NCBI GenBank assembly: GCA_961205875.1
Contig: OY540810.1
Coordinates: forward strand, 32,674,001 to 32,738,000
DNA: 64,000 bases
Origin: Sialis fuliginosa
Lineage: Eukaryota > Arthropoda > Insecta > Megaloptera > Sialidae
Direction: 5' to 3'
A model generated the notes under the pieces. That model worked only from the letters and a program-made list of their open reading frames with translations, was not told where the DNA came from and did not search any database. This document shows positions 50,831 to 62,804 of this stretch, in pieces. The position numbers and the translations under genes are program-made. Numbering within the stretch: position 1 is the stretch's first letter; every line of letters begins with the position of its first letter.

Positions 50831-50884
50831 GTTTACATTATAATTACTTAAAGAAAGAAGAGATAATATTATTAGTACAAATGT

Positions 50885-51215
50885 CTTGATATTTTTAATC
50901 TGTTTTTGGAAGGATATGTGTCATTGATAATTTATATTTTTATTTGGCCTCTAAATCAAATGTGGTATTTTATTTGTATTATTAATTGATAATTATTGCA
51001 TAGTAAAAATAGTTCTACTACGGATATTTTTAAGTGTCATATTTTTTAGCATTTAACATATTATCACGTTTCTGAATTAATATTTAAACATGAATTAATT
51101 AAATAATCAAGATCTGTAGCTATGAATAAATATATATAATATATTGAATGTTTTCCTGTAAGATTAATTTGAATTAATGTTTTGTTTTATTAATATTAAT
51201 TGGGTTATAAAAATC
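50885..51215 (+). repeat. Direct repeat V, copy 1
   Basis: It shares long stretches with 53552-53890: GGCCTCTAAATCAAATGTGG, GTTCTACTACGGATATTTTT, GATCTGTAGCTATGAATAAA and TGTTTTCCTGTAAGATTAAT. The copies differ by small insertions such as TATCACATT and TTTAAACATA. They sit about 2.7 kb apart in the same orientation. Confidence 0.85.
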
Positions 51216-51724
51216 CTAATAATCGAGAACAAGAAAATTATAAATATGTATATTTATTTAGTATTGATAACTAAAATGATTTTATCGTTTTTATATATAT
51301 AGGTATATTATGTAATATCGATATATTATTATTATAAGTGACAGAAAATTACGTACCTGTATAGTTAAAAATCATTATTTGTAGTTTTTGCTTTTCTTTT
51401 TTTAACTTTATTATAGACATTATAAATTTTAAAACAGGATATTCTGGTTTTTCAAAAGACAACTTTTTAATAAATTTTTAACATATTTATTTATTTTTTA
51501 TAAAAAAGACGAAACGTTTTTTGTTCTTATATTTTTATTAATGTCTTATATAAATTTAATTATATTCTTTATTTTTCTGTTTTTTGTATGTGTAATGTAT
51601 AAATTATAACATGTTTTTTTTTCTTACTTCTTTTATTTCTTATTTTACACTGTAATAAGTAATTAATAGCCAGTTTACAAAAAAATAAACATTGTTATTA
51701 TTATTTTTAAGAGACATAAGTTAA

Positions 51725-52052
51725 TGTCCGGTATTAAAAAGGAGCTAGCAAATTTGCTAGCTCGCAATTACTTTCAAATAAGGTATCAAACTTATATGAC
51801 AGTTCTTTTGGAGTTTGTTGAAGACTTTGACAAGTTTCGCGCACGCGTTGTAGGTAAATACCAACGGTATTCAAACAGTGGTGATATTATGAACATTATT
51901 TTGTACGGTCAAAGATCCAACTGTGTTACAATTAGTTGAAGTGTCACTGCTCTAAATTCCATAGCTAATTCATAGATACTAGTACAGAATTAATATCCCA
52001 TTTGAAAGTGCTTGCTAGCTAGCAAATTTTGCTAGCTCCTTTATAATATCGC
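51725..52052. mobile_element. MITE family Y, full copy
   Basis: The inverted ends are TGTCCGGTATTAAAAAGGAG + CTAGCAAATTTGCTAGCTCG and, on the minus strand, TGTCCGCGATATTATAAAGG + AGCTAGCAAAATTTGCTAGC. Each arm carries its own small palindrome (GCTAGCAAATTTGCTAGC). The CGGTATTATAAAG start resembles family X. It lies between the two copies of direct repeat V. Confidence 0.8.
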
Positions 52053-53551
52053 GGACATAAGTTTTTAATTAGGACGATGGCCTTGAGTGTATTGGGAATA
52101 CTTATATAATTATTGGTTTATATCAAAATACTAATGCACAGTATTATATAAATTGGTATTGACCTAAGGTATATAAAGGCAAGGTGGTATCAATAGCTCC
52201 TTGATCAATCAGAGTTTGTGCGGGTATTACGTCACCCAGGGGATATATTAAAATATTATAAATGTATGAAAAATAGATTTTTCGAACATAATAATTCCTT
52301 TATCAACGAAAATTGGTATAGAGATAGTTTGATACCTACACTTTAAGAAACCGATGAGTGTAGTCGACCAAGTTGTGCAAAGATAGTTTTGCAGGGGGTA
52401 AAAGGGGCGAAAAATTGTTTTTACGCAAATAACTTCAAAATGGCAACTGCACTGTGAGGAAAATGCGTCATTTGGAGTGCCCGAGCTGATTGGTCAAAAG
52501 CTACTGAGACAACCTGTGTATTTACGAACCTTGAAGACTAATAATTTTTTTAATAGAAAATTGATAAATTGTAAATACGTGGTTTCCTTTTCTTGCATTA
52601 ATTTATTTTAGTGGTCTGTCTTTTCCACGAAACGATTGATAACGATGTGTGGTCATTTAATAAAAAAAATCCCAATCTATCAAAAGAGTGGCCATTCAGT
52701 GACGAAAAAAAAATTACAAAATACTTTGAAAATTACATAACGTATAAAATAAATAATTATCAAACAAATGATGACGAAACGGTTACCAGAAAAAAGAGAA
52801 TCACCGATCATACATGTATATTATTGTGTGCCACCTATAGCCGCGGGTATCTCAGAAACAAATAATTATCAAGCCATTAAAGTCGCACACACACACACAC
52901 ACGATAGTAAATCCGTGTGTGTAATATACCGTACAGCTCAGAACACTCCTTGAAAATTGCAAAAACTGGTTTTTGATTACGTAACCTGTCGGTATACACA
53001 AGGTCCGCGGCTGAAGATTATGATGTTGATGATCAGGGCCGGATTAGAAAAGATTAATCCCGAGCAGTGCAGTTCTATATTATTATAGATCATACTCTCT
53101 AAAACTGAATTACTAGTTATTTCACAAATTGAATTAGTCACATTAAATTTCACTAAAAGAATTGTGATTTCGAATCGAAAGTGGCGCCATTACGGCATAT
53201 ATTCTTACTTCGATTTAGGTTCTGTCAAACAGGAAGCGGACGCCTTTTGGATAGTGCTAATCAAAAAACTAGGAAGCTGACTAAGGACAAACATTTTTTA
53301 AAGCAAATGCTTAATAAAATTATTAATACATACTTTTTATAAGTATAATTAACAAGTTAAACATGTTTTTTTATATTTTTTTACGAGACTTATTTTGAAA
53401 CCATGCCCCGCAGCTTAATGACCACTGCTTTAGAAGTTGAAAACAATCAGATTCAATATTTTCTTCTTGATATATTGAATATTGTTAGAGAATTAATGCC
53501 CTTCCCTTCTCCTGCCATTTATTTCACTCCTCCCAGATGTAGATTAAAATA
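52053..53551. other. Intergenic DNA with a hAT end
   Basis: CAGGGCCGGATTAGAAAAGA at 53034 is a hAT-type left terminus with no right partner found. An 84-codon frame at 52611-52865 follows a TTTTAG acceptor-like site but matches no family I know. An (AC)n microsatellite lies at about 52887-52902. Confidence 0.45.
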
Positions 53552-53890
53552 AATATTTCTAATCTGTATTTAGAAGGATATGTGTTGATAATTTGTATTT
53601 TTTCTATCACATTTGGCCTCTAAATCAAATGTGGTATTTTATTTGTATTATTAATTGATAATTATTGCATAGTAAAAATAGTTCTACTACGGATATTTTT
53701 AAGTGTCATAATTTTTAGCATTTAACATATTATCACGTTTCTCAATTAATATTTAATTTAAACATATAATCACATGAATTAATTAAATAATAAAGATCTG
53801 TAGCTATGAATAAATTAATGTTTTCCTGTAAGATTAATTTGAATAAATGTTTTATTTTATTAATATTAATTGGGTTATAAAAATCCGAAT
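53552..53890 (+). repeat. Direct repeat V, copy 2
   Basis: This is the second copy of the repeat at 50885-51215, with matching borders near AATCTGTATTT.GAAGGATAT at the left and TTGGGTTATAAAAATCC at the right. It is non-coding. Confidence 0.85.
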
Positions 53891-55328
53891 ATTCGATATA
53901 TAAATACAAAATAATTTAATGATGTAAAGGACCCCGCACTTTTCTTATAGAAAGTGGCTTTCGGCCATTTTTTTGAAAATGTATTATAGTTTGTTGTTCC
54001 TTGTACCCTCTTGAATAAAAATCTCAATGGGCGTGAAGCTACAAATGCTCATTTAAAAATGAGTCTAATGGTAAAAAAACGAGGTTTTTCAAATATCTCC
54101 GAAAGTTTTATTGGTACGTAATATTTTTTTCGGTTTTAAGCTCCCTTTTTTCAGTTTTATTAATTTTTTTAAATTCCTTTAGAATTAGATGTGTTTTGTC
54201 GAGCAAGCGTCGAGATTACGCCCGCACTAAACGTACCGCGCCGCATCGCACGGCGTTCCATATTTTAAAACGCTTGCCATTTCTTTTGTACTGCTCAAAA
54301 AAATCTAATTTTTCACAGAAAACTTTATCAACTCATACTTTATAGTGTTATATAGTTTTTAAGAATAAAATTGAAAATTCTCTCGACTCTCCAAGCATTT
54401 GAAAAAAACTAACCGTATTTTCAACTTTTTTTAATAAATCATTTATTTATAACGAACTGAGCCTTATCAGATGTTTAAAAACTACACCACTACTTTCGGT
54501 AAGAACTAAGTAAGACCGTGTTTAAAAAAATTTTAGCCCAACTCAGAAGGGGAAAAATACAACGAGTTTAAGATGAAAAATAAGAATTTTATAAAAACGC
54601 AAAAAATCAACCTTTTTGCGATTTAAAAAAGTTCTACGCAACCAAATTTAAAAAAAATTACACGAAAATGTAGGTCTAGGTATTAGCTATCGATTCCTTT
54701 CTTAGCCTATATATATTTCATTAGTCACGTTTTCTTTTCTAGATGTCTTTTTACTATCTGACCGCTGTACTAAATCATTTGTTGTAACGAACGCTGATCG
54801 AGTGGGCTTGAGCGTGTTTAAGAATACGTGCGTGTGTGTGAGTGTGTGTATGTGTATGCCATGCCGCACAACGTCATTGATTGTACGTAAGGATCATATT
54901 CGCTTAGCGCGACAAATCGAGGGTCTCGCTTTAGTGCGGTTTTCGCTTCAAAACGTAACCAGTTTACATTCGTTCTACGCGCATACAACATCACAACAAT
55001 CAAGTTTACGCGTACAACAATTAGTTACAGCTACTTTCGCGTTGGTCCGAGCTCAGATTTATTTTATTTAGTTGTAAATCCAGTTTATAATTTATTATTT
55101 TTATTTTATAATTAAGCGTTGCTAATTTCGCGTCGGTTTAAAATTGAAACATCACGTGGAACTAAATTCAGATCAATCTATTGTGTTTAAGAGCGTTTTT
55201 TAATTAAATTTCATTAACGCGTTGATTTAAATTTTGATACAGTATCACGTGTAACTAATTTCACAAAGTACCAACTTGATAACGTGTAGTTTATTTAACT
55301 CATATTCGTACTATAAAAAGATTCTATA
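53891..55328. other. Upstream region of the CENP-B-type frame
   Basis: No gene was recognised. A terminus-like start GGACCCCGCACTTTTCTTAT occurs at about 53929 but no inverted partner was found. Just before the ATG at 55329, the phrase CACGTG(G/T)AACTAA occurs twice (about 55155 and 55247) and a related AACGTGTAGTTTA once, with a TATAAAAA at 55312. Confidence 0.4.
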
Positions 55329-55781
55329 ATGGCACCCCCTAAAAAGAAAATAAAGAGAAAGTTAATAAGTTTACAGTTAAAGTTAGAAATACTAAATCGT
55401 ATTAACCGCGGTGAAAGAATAACTCGTATTGCTAGATCATATGGTTTAGCAGAATCTACCATAAGAACTATACGCGGAAACAGAGTTAATATTGAAAATA
55501 GTTACAAGGAACAGGCTAGTATGACATCTACGAGATCGAAACATTTCCGAAGTTTCAATTTGATAAAAATGGAAGAACTACTTTGTGAATGGATTAATAA
55601 ACAAAATGCACTTCAGATTCCCGTGACCAAGTTGTTGTTAACAGAAAAGGCTAAGAGTATATTTAATAAACTGCAAGGGACCAAGGGTGAAAACTTCAAA
55701 GCAAGTTCTGGATGGTTCGAACGATTCAGGAATAGGGCGAATTTGTTTAGAGAGGGGTCAGATTCGTTTTGTATATGGTAA
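55329..55781 (+). CDS. Pogo/Tigger-type DNA-binding protein or truncated transposase
   Basis: The 150-codon frame starts MAPPKKKIKRKLISLQLKLE. Residues 10-55 form a psq/CENP-B N-terminal helix-turn-helix (KLEILNRINRGERITRIARSYG, STIRTIRGN). Residues 75-140 form a CENP-B/Tc5-type second helix-turn-helix (LLCEWINKQNALQIPVTKLL, FKASSGWFERFRNRANL). This bipartite region binds transposon ends or centromeric boxes in the Tigger/pogo/CENP-B family. The DDE catalytic domain that normally follows is absent. The frame runs to FCIW-stop, and a consensus splice donor (G|GTAAGT, 55778) lies just before the stop, so the exon may splice to something not visible. A basic PPKKKIKRK stretch could be a nuclear signal. 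It is either a domesticated gene's first exon or a transposase fragment; I cannot decide which. Confidence 0.75.
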   Translation: MAPPKKKIKRKLISLQLKLEILNRINRGERITRIARSYGLAESTIRTIRGNRVNIENSYKEQASMTSTRSKHFRSFNLIKMEELLCEWINKQNALQIPVTKLLLTEKAKSIFNKLQGTKGENFKASSGWFERFRNRANLFREGSDSFCIW

Positions 55782-55974
55782 GTAAAAATATATCTTACTT
55801 CTAGATTATGGGAAGTTTTAAAACACTATAATACAAGGAATTCTTGGTATTTTAAGCTTCTAAAACTTGTGTTTATGGGTAGAAATAAGCCATTGCAAAA
55901 TCAGTAATAAATTATTAGTAACTGGAGATTGAGTCTCTGTTTTATCCTAAGTACCCCCGCTCCCAGATAAGCCA

Positions 55975-56175
55975 GTGGTGATTGAGTTTATTTTTTAATC
56001 GTAAGTAACTCTGTTTGTTACATTTTCACGGCTAAACTGCTGAACCGATCTGTATGAAATTTGGCAGAGAGATAGCTTGAATCCTGAAGAAGGACATAGG
56101 CTACTTTGTATCCAGAAAATTAATTAGATAAAAAAATACAATTTCCACGCGAACGAAGTCGTGGGTAACAGCTAA
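55975..56175 (+). mobile_element. Helitron-like 3' fragment
   Basis: The text ACTGCTGAACCGATCTGTATGAAATTTGGC, GATAGCTTGAATCCTGAAGA and GAACGAAGTCGTGGGTAACA, ending GCTAAT, matches the wording of a very common insect repeat that ends in CTRRT. The 5' end was not resolved. Confidence 0.55.
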
Positions 56176-56718
56176 TTTATAATAATCCTTAACAGTCAGC
56201 AGGGATTTCTTGATGAGAAGATTGTCCCATTTTTTAAAATAGCCTACAGATTCACTAGTGCATTTAATTGCTGAAACACTACATATGAACAAATTTATTA
56301 AAATAATATTGAATTGCATAGATACTAAAATTATTTTGTCAATAATGCTTTTTACTTGTATTACTTGATCTCACTCATTAAAAGTATGCTCAAGAATGGT
56401 AATCAATTCGTACCAGACTATATTCGCATATGTTTGAGTTTTATTTATGCATACATGACCTCTGCTAATGCACTATAAGGTCAAAAACAAAAGCTGCAAT
56501 GATTGTATTCAAAATAAATTATACACTACCTAATACATATTCAAAAGACGATTTTTTACATATTCATATATCATATTTGTTTTCAACACTTCTTCTCTGT
56601 CAACACCTAACAGTACGTGAGTGTGACAGACAAAAAACAAATCGCAACACCAACTAGCTGTGGGTTCTATTTTTTTATATTTTAATGCAGTGGCGGTGAT
56701 TTTTTTGTGCATATATGG

Positions 56719-58767
56719 CAGAGTTGGGCATCAGACGATTAATTTTTTTAGTCGATTGAAAAATTGACGAATAACGAATAAACCGCACATTATTCGCAAC
56801 TAACGAATAAAAATATAGTTATTCGTAATCACGAGTACTCACGAATAACGATTGATTAGTTTTTATTCGTAAGATCTTCGAATAACGAATAATCATTCGT
56901 TAGTTTCAGATTATTCTAACTAAAAAATTACGAATAAACTATTACTACCTGTACTTTGGCGTAATAATATAATTATGATGCATGATGGGGGTTATTGTCA
57001 CTTCTTGAATTAATTTTTTTTTTAAATCCAGACACGTATTTAGTGATATTTTAGACCCGTATTGTTAAAATAACAAATAATACACATATACTAAATAGAA
57101 ACCTTGCTTATAATTTAATAAATTAAAAAAAAATTGTACAGAAGAGTATTGAGTGATATTTGAGGCCCGTGTATTAAATTAATTAATAAACTCACAACTC
57201 GCCCCCTGTCACAGATGAAGGGTTGCAACTAGTTCCATTCGATCCGGCGGGAAAAATACTTCGGGATTCTAGGGGATTGGGGGGCAAAACAACCCTCTAT
57301 CTAGCACAGGAGTCGAGATATTTACGATTTTCTGTAATGAATACCATAAGTAGCGAAACAGAAAATTTCAATATTTACAATAAATACAGCATATAAACAT
57401 AAGATATTATTATTAAATTTAATAAAATGAAAAAAAAGTACAGACACGTATTTAGTGATATTTTAGGCCCGTATTGTTAAAATAACAAATACACATATAC
57501 TAAATAGAAACCTTGCTTATAATTTAATTAATTTAAAAAAAATTGTACAGAAGCGTATTGAGTGATATTTGAGGCCCGTGTATTAAATTAATTAATAAAC
57601 TCACAACTCGCCCCCTGTCACAGATGAAGAGTTGCAACTGGTTTCATTCGATCCGGCGGGAAAAATACTTCGGGATTCTAGGGGATTGGGGGGCAAAACA
57701 ACCCTCTATCTAGCACAGGAGTCGAGATATTTACGATTTTCTGTAATGAATACCATAAGTAGCGAAACAGAAAATTTCAATATTTACAATAAATACAGCA
57801 TATAAACATAAGATATTATTATTAAATTTAATAAAATGAAAAAAAAGTACAGGCACGTATTTAGTGATATTTGAGACCCGTGTATTAAATTAATTAATAA
57901 ACTCACAACTCGCCCCCTGTCACAGATGAAGAGTTGCAACTGGTTTCATTCGATCCGGCGGGAAATGAATGAAACCAGTTGCAACTCTTCATCTGTGACA
58001 GGGGGCGAGTTGTGAGTTTATTAATTAATTTAATACACGGGCCTCAAATATCACTCAATACGCTTCTGTACAATTTTTTTAAATTAATTATTTATTTAAT
58101 TTAGAATATGTGTATTTGTTATTTTTACAATACGGGCCTAAAATATCACTAAATACGTGTCTGTACTTTTTTTTCATTTTATTAAATTTAATAATAATAT
58201 CTTATGTTTATATGCTGTATTTATTGTAAATATTGAAATTTTCTGTTTCGCTACTTATGGTATTCATTACAGAAAATCGTAAATATCTCGACTCCTGTGC
58301 TAGATAGAGGGTTGTTTTGCCCCCCAATCCCCTAGAATCCCGAAGTATTTTTCCCGCCGGATCGAATGAAACCAGTTGCAACTCTTCATCTGTGACAGGG
58401 GGCGAGTTGTGAGTTTATTAATTAATTTAATACACGGGGGTCTAAAATATCACTAAATACGTGTCTGGACTTAAAAAAAAAAATTAATTCAAGAAGTGAC
58501 AATAACCCCCTTCATGCATCATAATTATATTATTACGCCAAAGTACATGTAGTAATAGTTTATTCGTAATTTTTTAGTTAGAATAATCTGAAACTAACGA
58601 ATGATTATTCGTTATTCGAAGATCTTACGAATAAAAACTAATCAATCGTTATTCGTGAGTACTCGTGATTACGAATAACTATATTTTTATTCGTTAGTTG
58701 CGAATAAGAACTGCGATTTATTCGTAAATTTTTATTCGCAATCACGAATGAATTTTGCCCAACTCTG
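56719..58767. mobile_element. 2.05-kb hAT fold-back element with 8-bp target duplication
   Basis: The ends CAGAGTTGGGCA are perfectly inverted, and both sides carry ATATATGG (56711-56718 and 58768-58775), the 8-bp hat-type duplication. The outer 230 bp of each end hold many ACGAAT/ATTCGT motifs, nine on the left by eye, likely transposase sites. Inside, a unit of about 410 bp starting CAG(A/G)CACGTATTTAGTGATA is repeated in tandem (57029, 57441, 57850 partial). The orientation then flips at about 57955-57970 and the same units return inverted, making the whole element a giant hairpin with a loop of about 15 nt. There is no transposase. The left arm is longer than the right by roughly one unit. 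Confidence 0.92.
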
Positions 58768-58975
58768 ATATATGGACCATTAGCCGGATTATTGATCTTA
58801 AGGATTCTTGATATGTATAACTATAGTTTTCATATGCCTATTTTAATAATGGAAGTTTGTTGACTTTTTGAGTTTAAACTATTTGTCAATAAATATTTAA
58901 GTAACTTTTCTTTAACTAAACAATTGTTTTAAGTTTTAATGTACTTACTGAATTTGTGAGTTGTCTAAATGTATA

Positions 58976-59416
58976 TACATATAATAACATATCCTGACTG
59001 ACTGATTCATCATCGCCGAGCCAAAACCCCTGGATCTAGAAACGTGAAATTTCGGGGGTGTTTTCTTTAATGACATAAGAATCCATTAAGGAAGGATTTT
59101 TCGAAATTCAACCCATAAGGAGGTAAAAGCGGATGTAAAAGTTTATATGGGAAAAACATTTTTTTGGTCGGATTTACTTGAAACTTAAAATTAATACTCT
59201 ATAATATAAATAATAAATCATTTATTTTAGCATTTCCCCAAATCTTGCACAGGAACCGAAATATTTACGATTTTGTACAATGAATAAAAAGTAAAATTTT
59301 GAATATGAAAATATTTTACTCCGTCATGTATATAAGGTTGCAATTAGTTTCATTCGATTCGGGGGCGGGGGGGGGGGATACCAAGGGGGGGAGGGTAAAA
59401 CCGCGGGCAACAGCTA
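58976..59416 (+). mobile_element. Helitron-like element next to the hAT fold-back
   Basis: It contains the common insect wording GACTGACTGATTCATCATCG, GGATCTAGAAACGTGAAATT and AAGGAAGGATTTTTCGAAAT. It ends CCGCGGGCAACAGCTAG before T, as Helitron 3' ends do. Its 3' part (TTGCAATTAGTTTCATTCGA, GCACAGGAACCGAAATATTT) resembles the repeat unit of the hAT fold-back. The start coordinate is approximate. Confidence 0.6.
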
Positions 59417-59932
59417 GTATATTATACAAACAAACTGCTCAATATTTATTCTTTTTATTAATGAACCTCGTTTTCTTTATCTGAGTTGTATGCCATTTTT
59501 GCTTAACTGCAAAAACAATATCTGAAGAAAAATGCAGTTAGGAAAATTTGAAGGTCTTACTATAGGTATAATCTTCACTTTGTAATCAATATCGACCGTA
59601 TGGTTGCTGTAGTTCTGGGTGGTCCTCCAACTATACTACACTAGATTCACAGCATGGAATCTATTTGTCAGACACATTGTGTACTCTAGCCAGAAGTAGT
59701 GATTTTATGCACTTCTTCTAGTTTTCAGTATAATACTTTGAATCAATTACAAATTAAACACAATTAAAGCTTCATGACAGTTTTCTCGGTCTAGTCAACT
59801 TAATTGATAAATTTCATTGAGACTATGAGATTCCAATAATTTGAATTTAATAGGTATTTAGTTTCTTTAAAGACTGTATGAATAATACAATATAGTGTAA
59901 GCAATATTTTTTCGCAAGAAACTGTTATTACT

Positions 59933-60375
59933 TCCATGTTCTGAAAGAAATGTAAGTATTGTAATACCGTCGAAAAATCGTGTCCGAGATAAGAGCAGAT
60001 TCTGATTGTACTACCTTCAAAACTTAAAGAAAAGTCGATTTCCGTATGGCGGCTGTGTGTGTGTCTGGATGTAGAATTTTCTTTCGTTCACGATAACTAC
60101 TGTAAAAATGCACCGATCTGAATTATTTTTATGGAAAATGTTTGTCTCAGTGAGTATAAAAGGTTTTGGAAATATTCGAAATTTTGTAACTTTTACCGTC
60201 TAAAAAGTGAACGTTGTGAGTATTATCTCACTAATTCTGATAAGACTTGGCACATTTGTAGTTCAATTGAACCTAAGAGACATTTATTATTTGTACGTAC
60301 CTAAACAGCTGTTGAAGGGGTGAAAACCACCCTTAAAATTTTAATTTTTAATACTAATTAATACGTCACTAATTC
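59933..60375 (+). repeat. Dispersed repeat W, copy 2
   Basis: This copy closely matches 39674-40125 in the MADF gene intron. It keeps TTACCGTCTAAAAAGTGAAC, the GTAGTTCAATTGAACCTAAG block and GGGGTGAAAACCACCCTTAA. It is non-coding, with no clear termini. Confidence 0.8.
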
Positions 60376-61556
60376 ATGTTGTATTGGAAACAAATACAAC
60401 TAAAGAACTAAATTAAAATTGTCAAATTAGTTATTCTACGAATGTGTCTTATGTTTTTGACATTAGAAAACTAATATTTATAATATGAAGGTATGTTTTA
60501 TTTCTGACAAATCCCATTGAAATTTTACATAAATTAAAAATTATTTAAAAAGATATTAAAGAACATGGAAGTCATGTATGATTCTCCATACCGATATTTT
60601 TTCTCAGTGTATGCGATAAGACCAAGACATGATGGCTTCTATTGACTTTCAGTTGTAGTATCGAAATCAAGATCAGGCTGTCAACCTATAGTCTCCTTTC
60701 AAGCCTAGCCCTATATATAATTATTAGTGCAAGGGCACGCCACTGAATGAATTTCATTAATACAAAAGAGTTGGCGTCGTCATTAATATTGATCGAATTA
60801 AATATTTATGAACGGTGCAAACCGTTAGTTTTGTCAAGTGTAGAATGACTTGTATCAGCATAATCCGGATTTTCTTATGGCTGCTGACAATGAATTATAT
60901 ACAGAAAACTGAATCCCGCACGTGATGATTCGCCTCTTCAACGACGTGTGTGTGTGTGTACGTGTGTAAGCACGTTTATTTTGTACACGTGTCTATATCC
61001 TGCTTTACCCAGCTGACACGTCAGTTGGGGAAGTTGTTGATGGTGTAAGATATTGTTAGGAAAGCTACAATAGATGTTTCGTAATCGATTCTAGAAGTAC
61101 TTATTGATCTGAGAGGTTTTAAAATATGCACGAACTTCAACAGGTTTTGCAGTTGGAACTTAGAGTTGTTTTTTGTGTAGTAAACGAAAAAGTGGTGATA
61201 AGGATCTACATATATCAGCTCCGGTGATATTTAATTTTAAAATGTATTTTACCTAGACTACTAAGATTATAAACTGTAACACTTAAAAATGATTAAAGTA
61301 TTGTAATGCGCATCGGGGCCGATTTAGCCCCTTATCATTCTTCCTTCAATGTCATTATTTCTTGTAAAGTAGAAAGTTGAATGTTATAACATACCTATAA
61401 TATGTGTTTTATTTAATGAAAAATTGTCTCTAGTTCATTTCGATGGAACTAAAAGTTGACAAAATATTCACTTCTAATTTGTGTTATAAAATGGCATTAA
61501 ATAATTTTTTGAAAGTCAGTTTAACATAAAATATATGAAAAAAAAACTCATATATA
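60376..61556. other. Intergenic DNA
   Basis: No gene was recognised. A (GT)n microsatellite lies at about 60946-60959. Nothing else of note was seen. Confidence 0.45.
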
Positions 61557-62179
61557 CCACATGGGCTGAAAAGTCTTTGACCTGACAATGAAAAAACTCT
61601 TTTATTCTTCGACATGTTAAGACAATTCATAACACAATTCAATTTGTCGGTCGTAAGCTTTTTCGTATCTAAACATTTATGAAGGATATGACCAGCACGT
61701 TTCTTTGAGATGCCTATGGTATTAGCTTACTCACTCTCACTTTCACTCACGGTCATTCAACACAATTTCACGAATTTTTCTAATGTTTTCTGGAGTAACT
61801 GCCTCATGTGGCGTTCTTGGACGTGGTGCATCATTTCTGCTCATACGGTCACGACGAAACTCAGCAAACTAATATTTTACGGTTGAATTAGCTGGGGCAG
61901 ATGTGTCGTAACACTTATCAAGACATTTCTTTGTTTGGACGGTATTTTTTTCCTATCAAAAAACAATGTTTAATCAAAACACGAAATTCACTTTTTTCCA
62001 TGATTAAAAATAACAAAAGTAGCGTCACTTCGAAGGCTGTAACTTGAACAAAAGTTCATGAAATGTCATGAAATTTTGACAGTATTCTAGTTAAGGTTGG
62101 TAACTCTATGGAAAGCATAAAGATTTTTTGTTTATGTCATCATCTGTATGTCAGGCCAAAGACTTTTCAGTCCATGTAG
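61557..62179 (-). pseudogene. Deleted mariner element with broken transposase
   Basis: The inverted ends C(C/T)ACATGG(G/A)CTGAAAAGTC are flanked by TA on both sides (61555-61556 and 62180-62181). The element is 623 bp, about half the usual mariner length. The minus strand keeps an N-terminal transposase piece (TPHEAVTPENIRKIREIV, 61829-61762), preceded by STVKY-stop-FAEFRRDR with a TAG at 61871-61869. The catalytic DDD part is gone. It is a non-autonomous fossil. Confidence 0.88.
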
Positions 62180-62804
62180 TATGACCAAAACTGAATGTTT
62201 GCAAATGATAACATGGCATTTTAATGACTCTTGCGAATATTTTTAAGCAATTAGTTGCATTAAAATTGCTTTATTTACATTAGTTTCCAGATTTAATACG
62301 ATATTATATATTTAAATCTACACTTCAATACAAATTTTTGCCTCGGTCTGGACACATCTGGTTTTGCACAAAAATTCTTACTGAATTTAAAAAAATTATT
62401 ATCAATTATGTTATTAAAAAAAACACTAATTAACTTTTTTCCGTAAATAGACATAAATGAAATAACTACTTTAAAATGAAATTAGACCAACGGTTTATGA
62501 CGGAATTTACTTACAATAAGATCATTGTATCATTTTGTTATTTTTTTCAAAATACAGTTAATGACGTTTTGCATAACCTCATAATTATATTGATGAACAA
62601 TAATTCTATTGAAAATCATACTCCAAAATATGACTCATTCCAACATAAAGGAAGCTGCAAACTATTTCACCATACCGTTACAGCGAACATAAAGCAACAT
62701 GTTTAAACATTTACATTAAAACACTTGTACAAATAATAATTTTCACAACAAAACAACACAATACATACGCACACACACACGCAAACATACACACAAATGT
62801 ACAG
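62180..62804. other. Intergenic DNA
   Basis: AT-rich. A 76-codon plus-strand frame at 62476-62706 has no recognisable domain. I see nothing further. Confidence 0.45.

Noticed and set aside
52611-52865. 84-codon frame with protein-like composition after a TTTTAG site
   Set aside because: No recognisable domain, no upstream exon and no codon evidence; possible but unsupported.
54802-55071. 89-codon frame starting with a Cys/Val repeat
   Set aside because: The start is a translated GTGTGT microsatellite and the rest has no domain; the opposite strand is open too.
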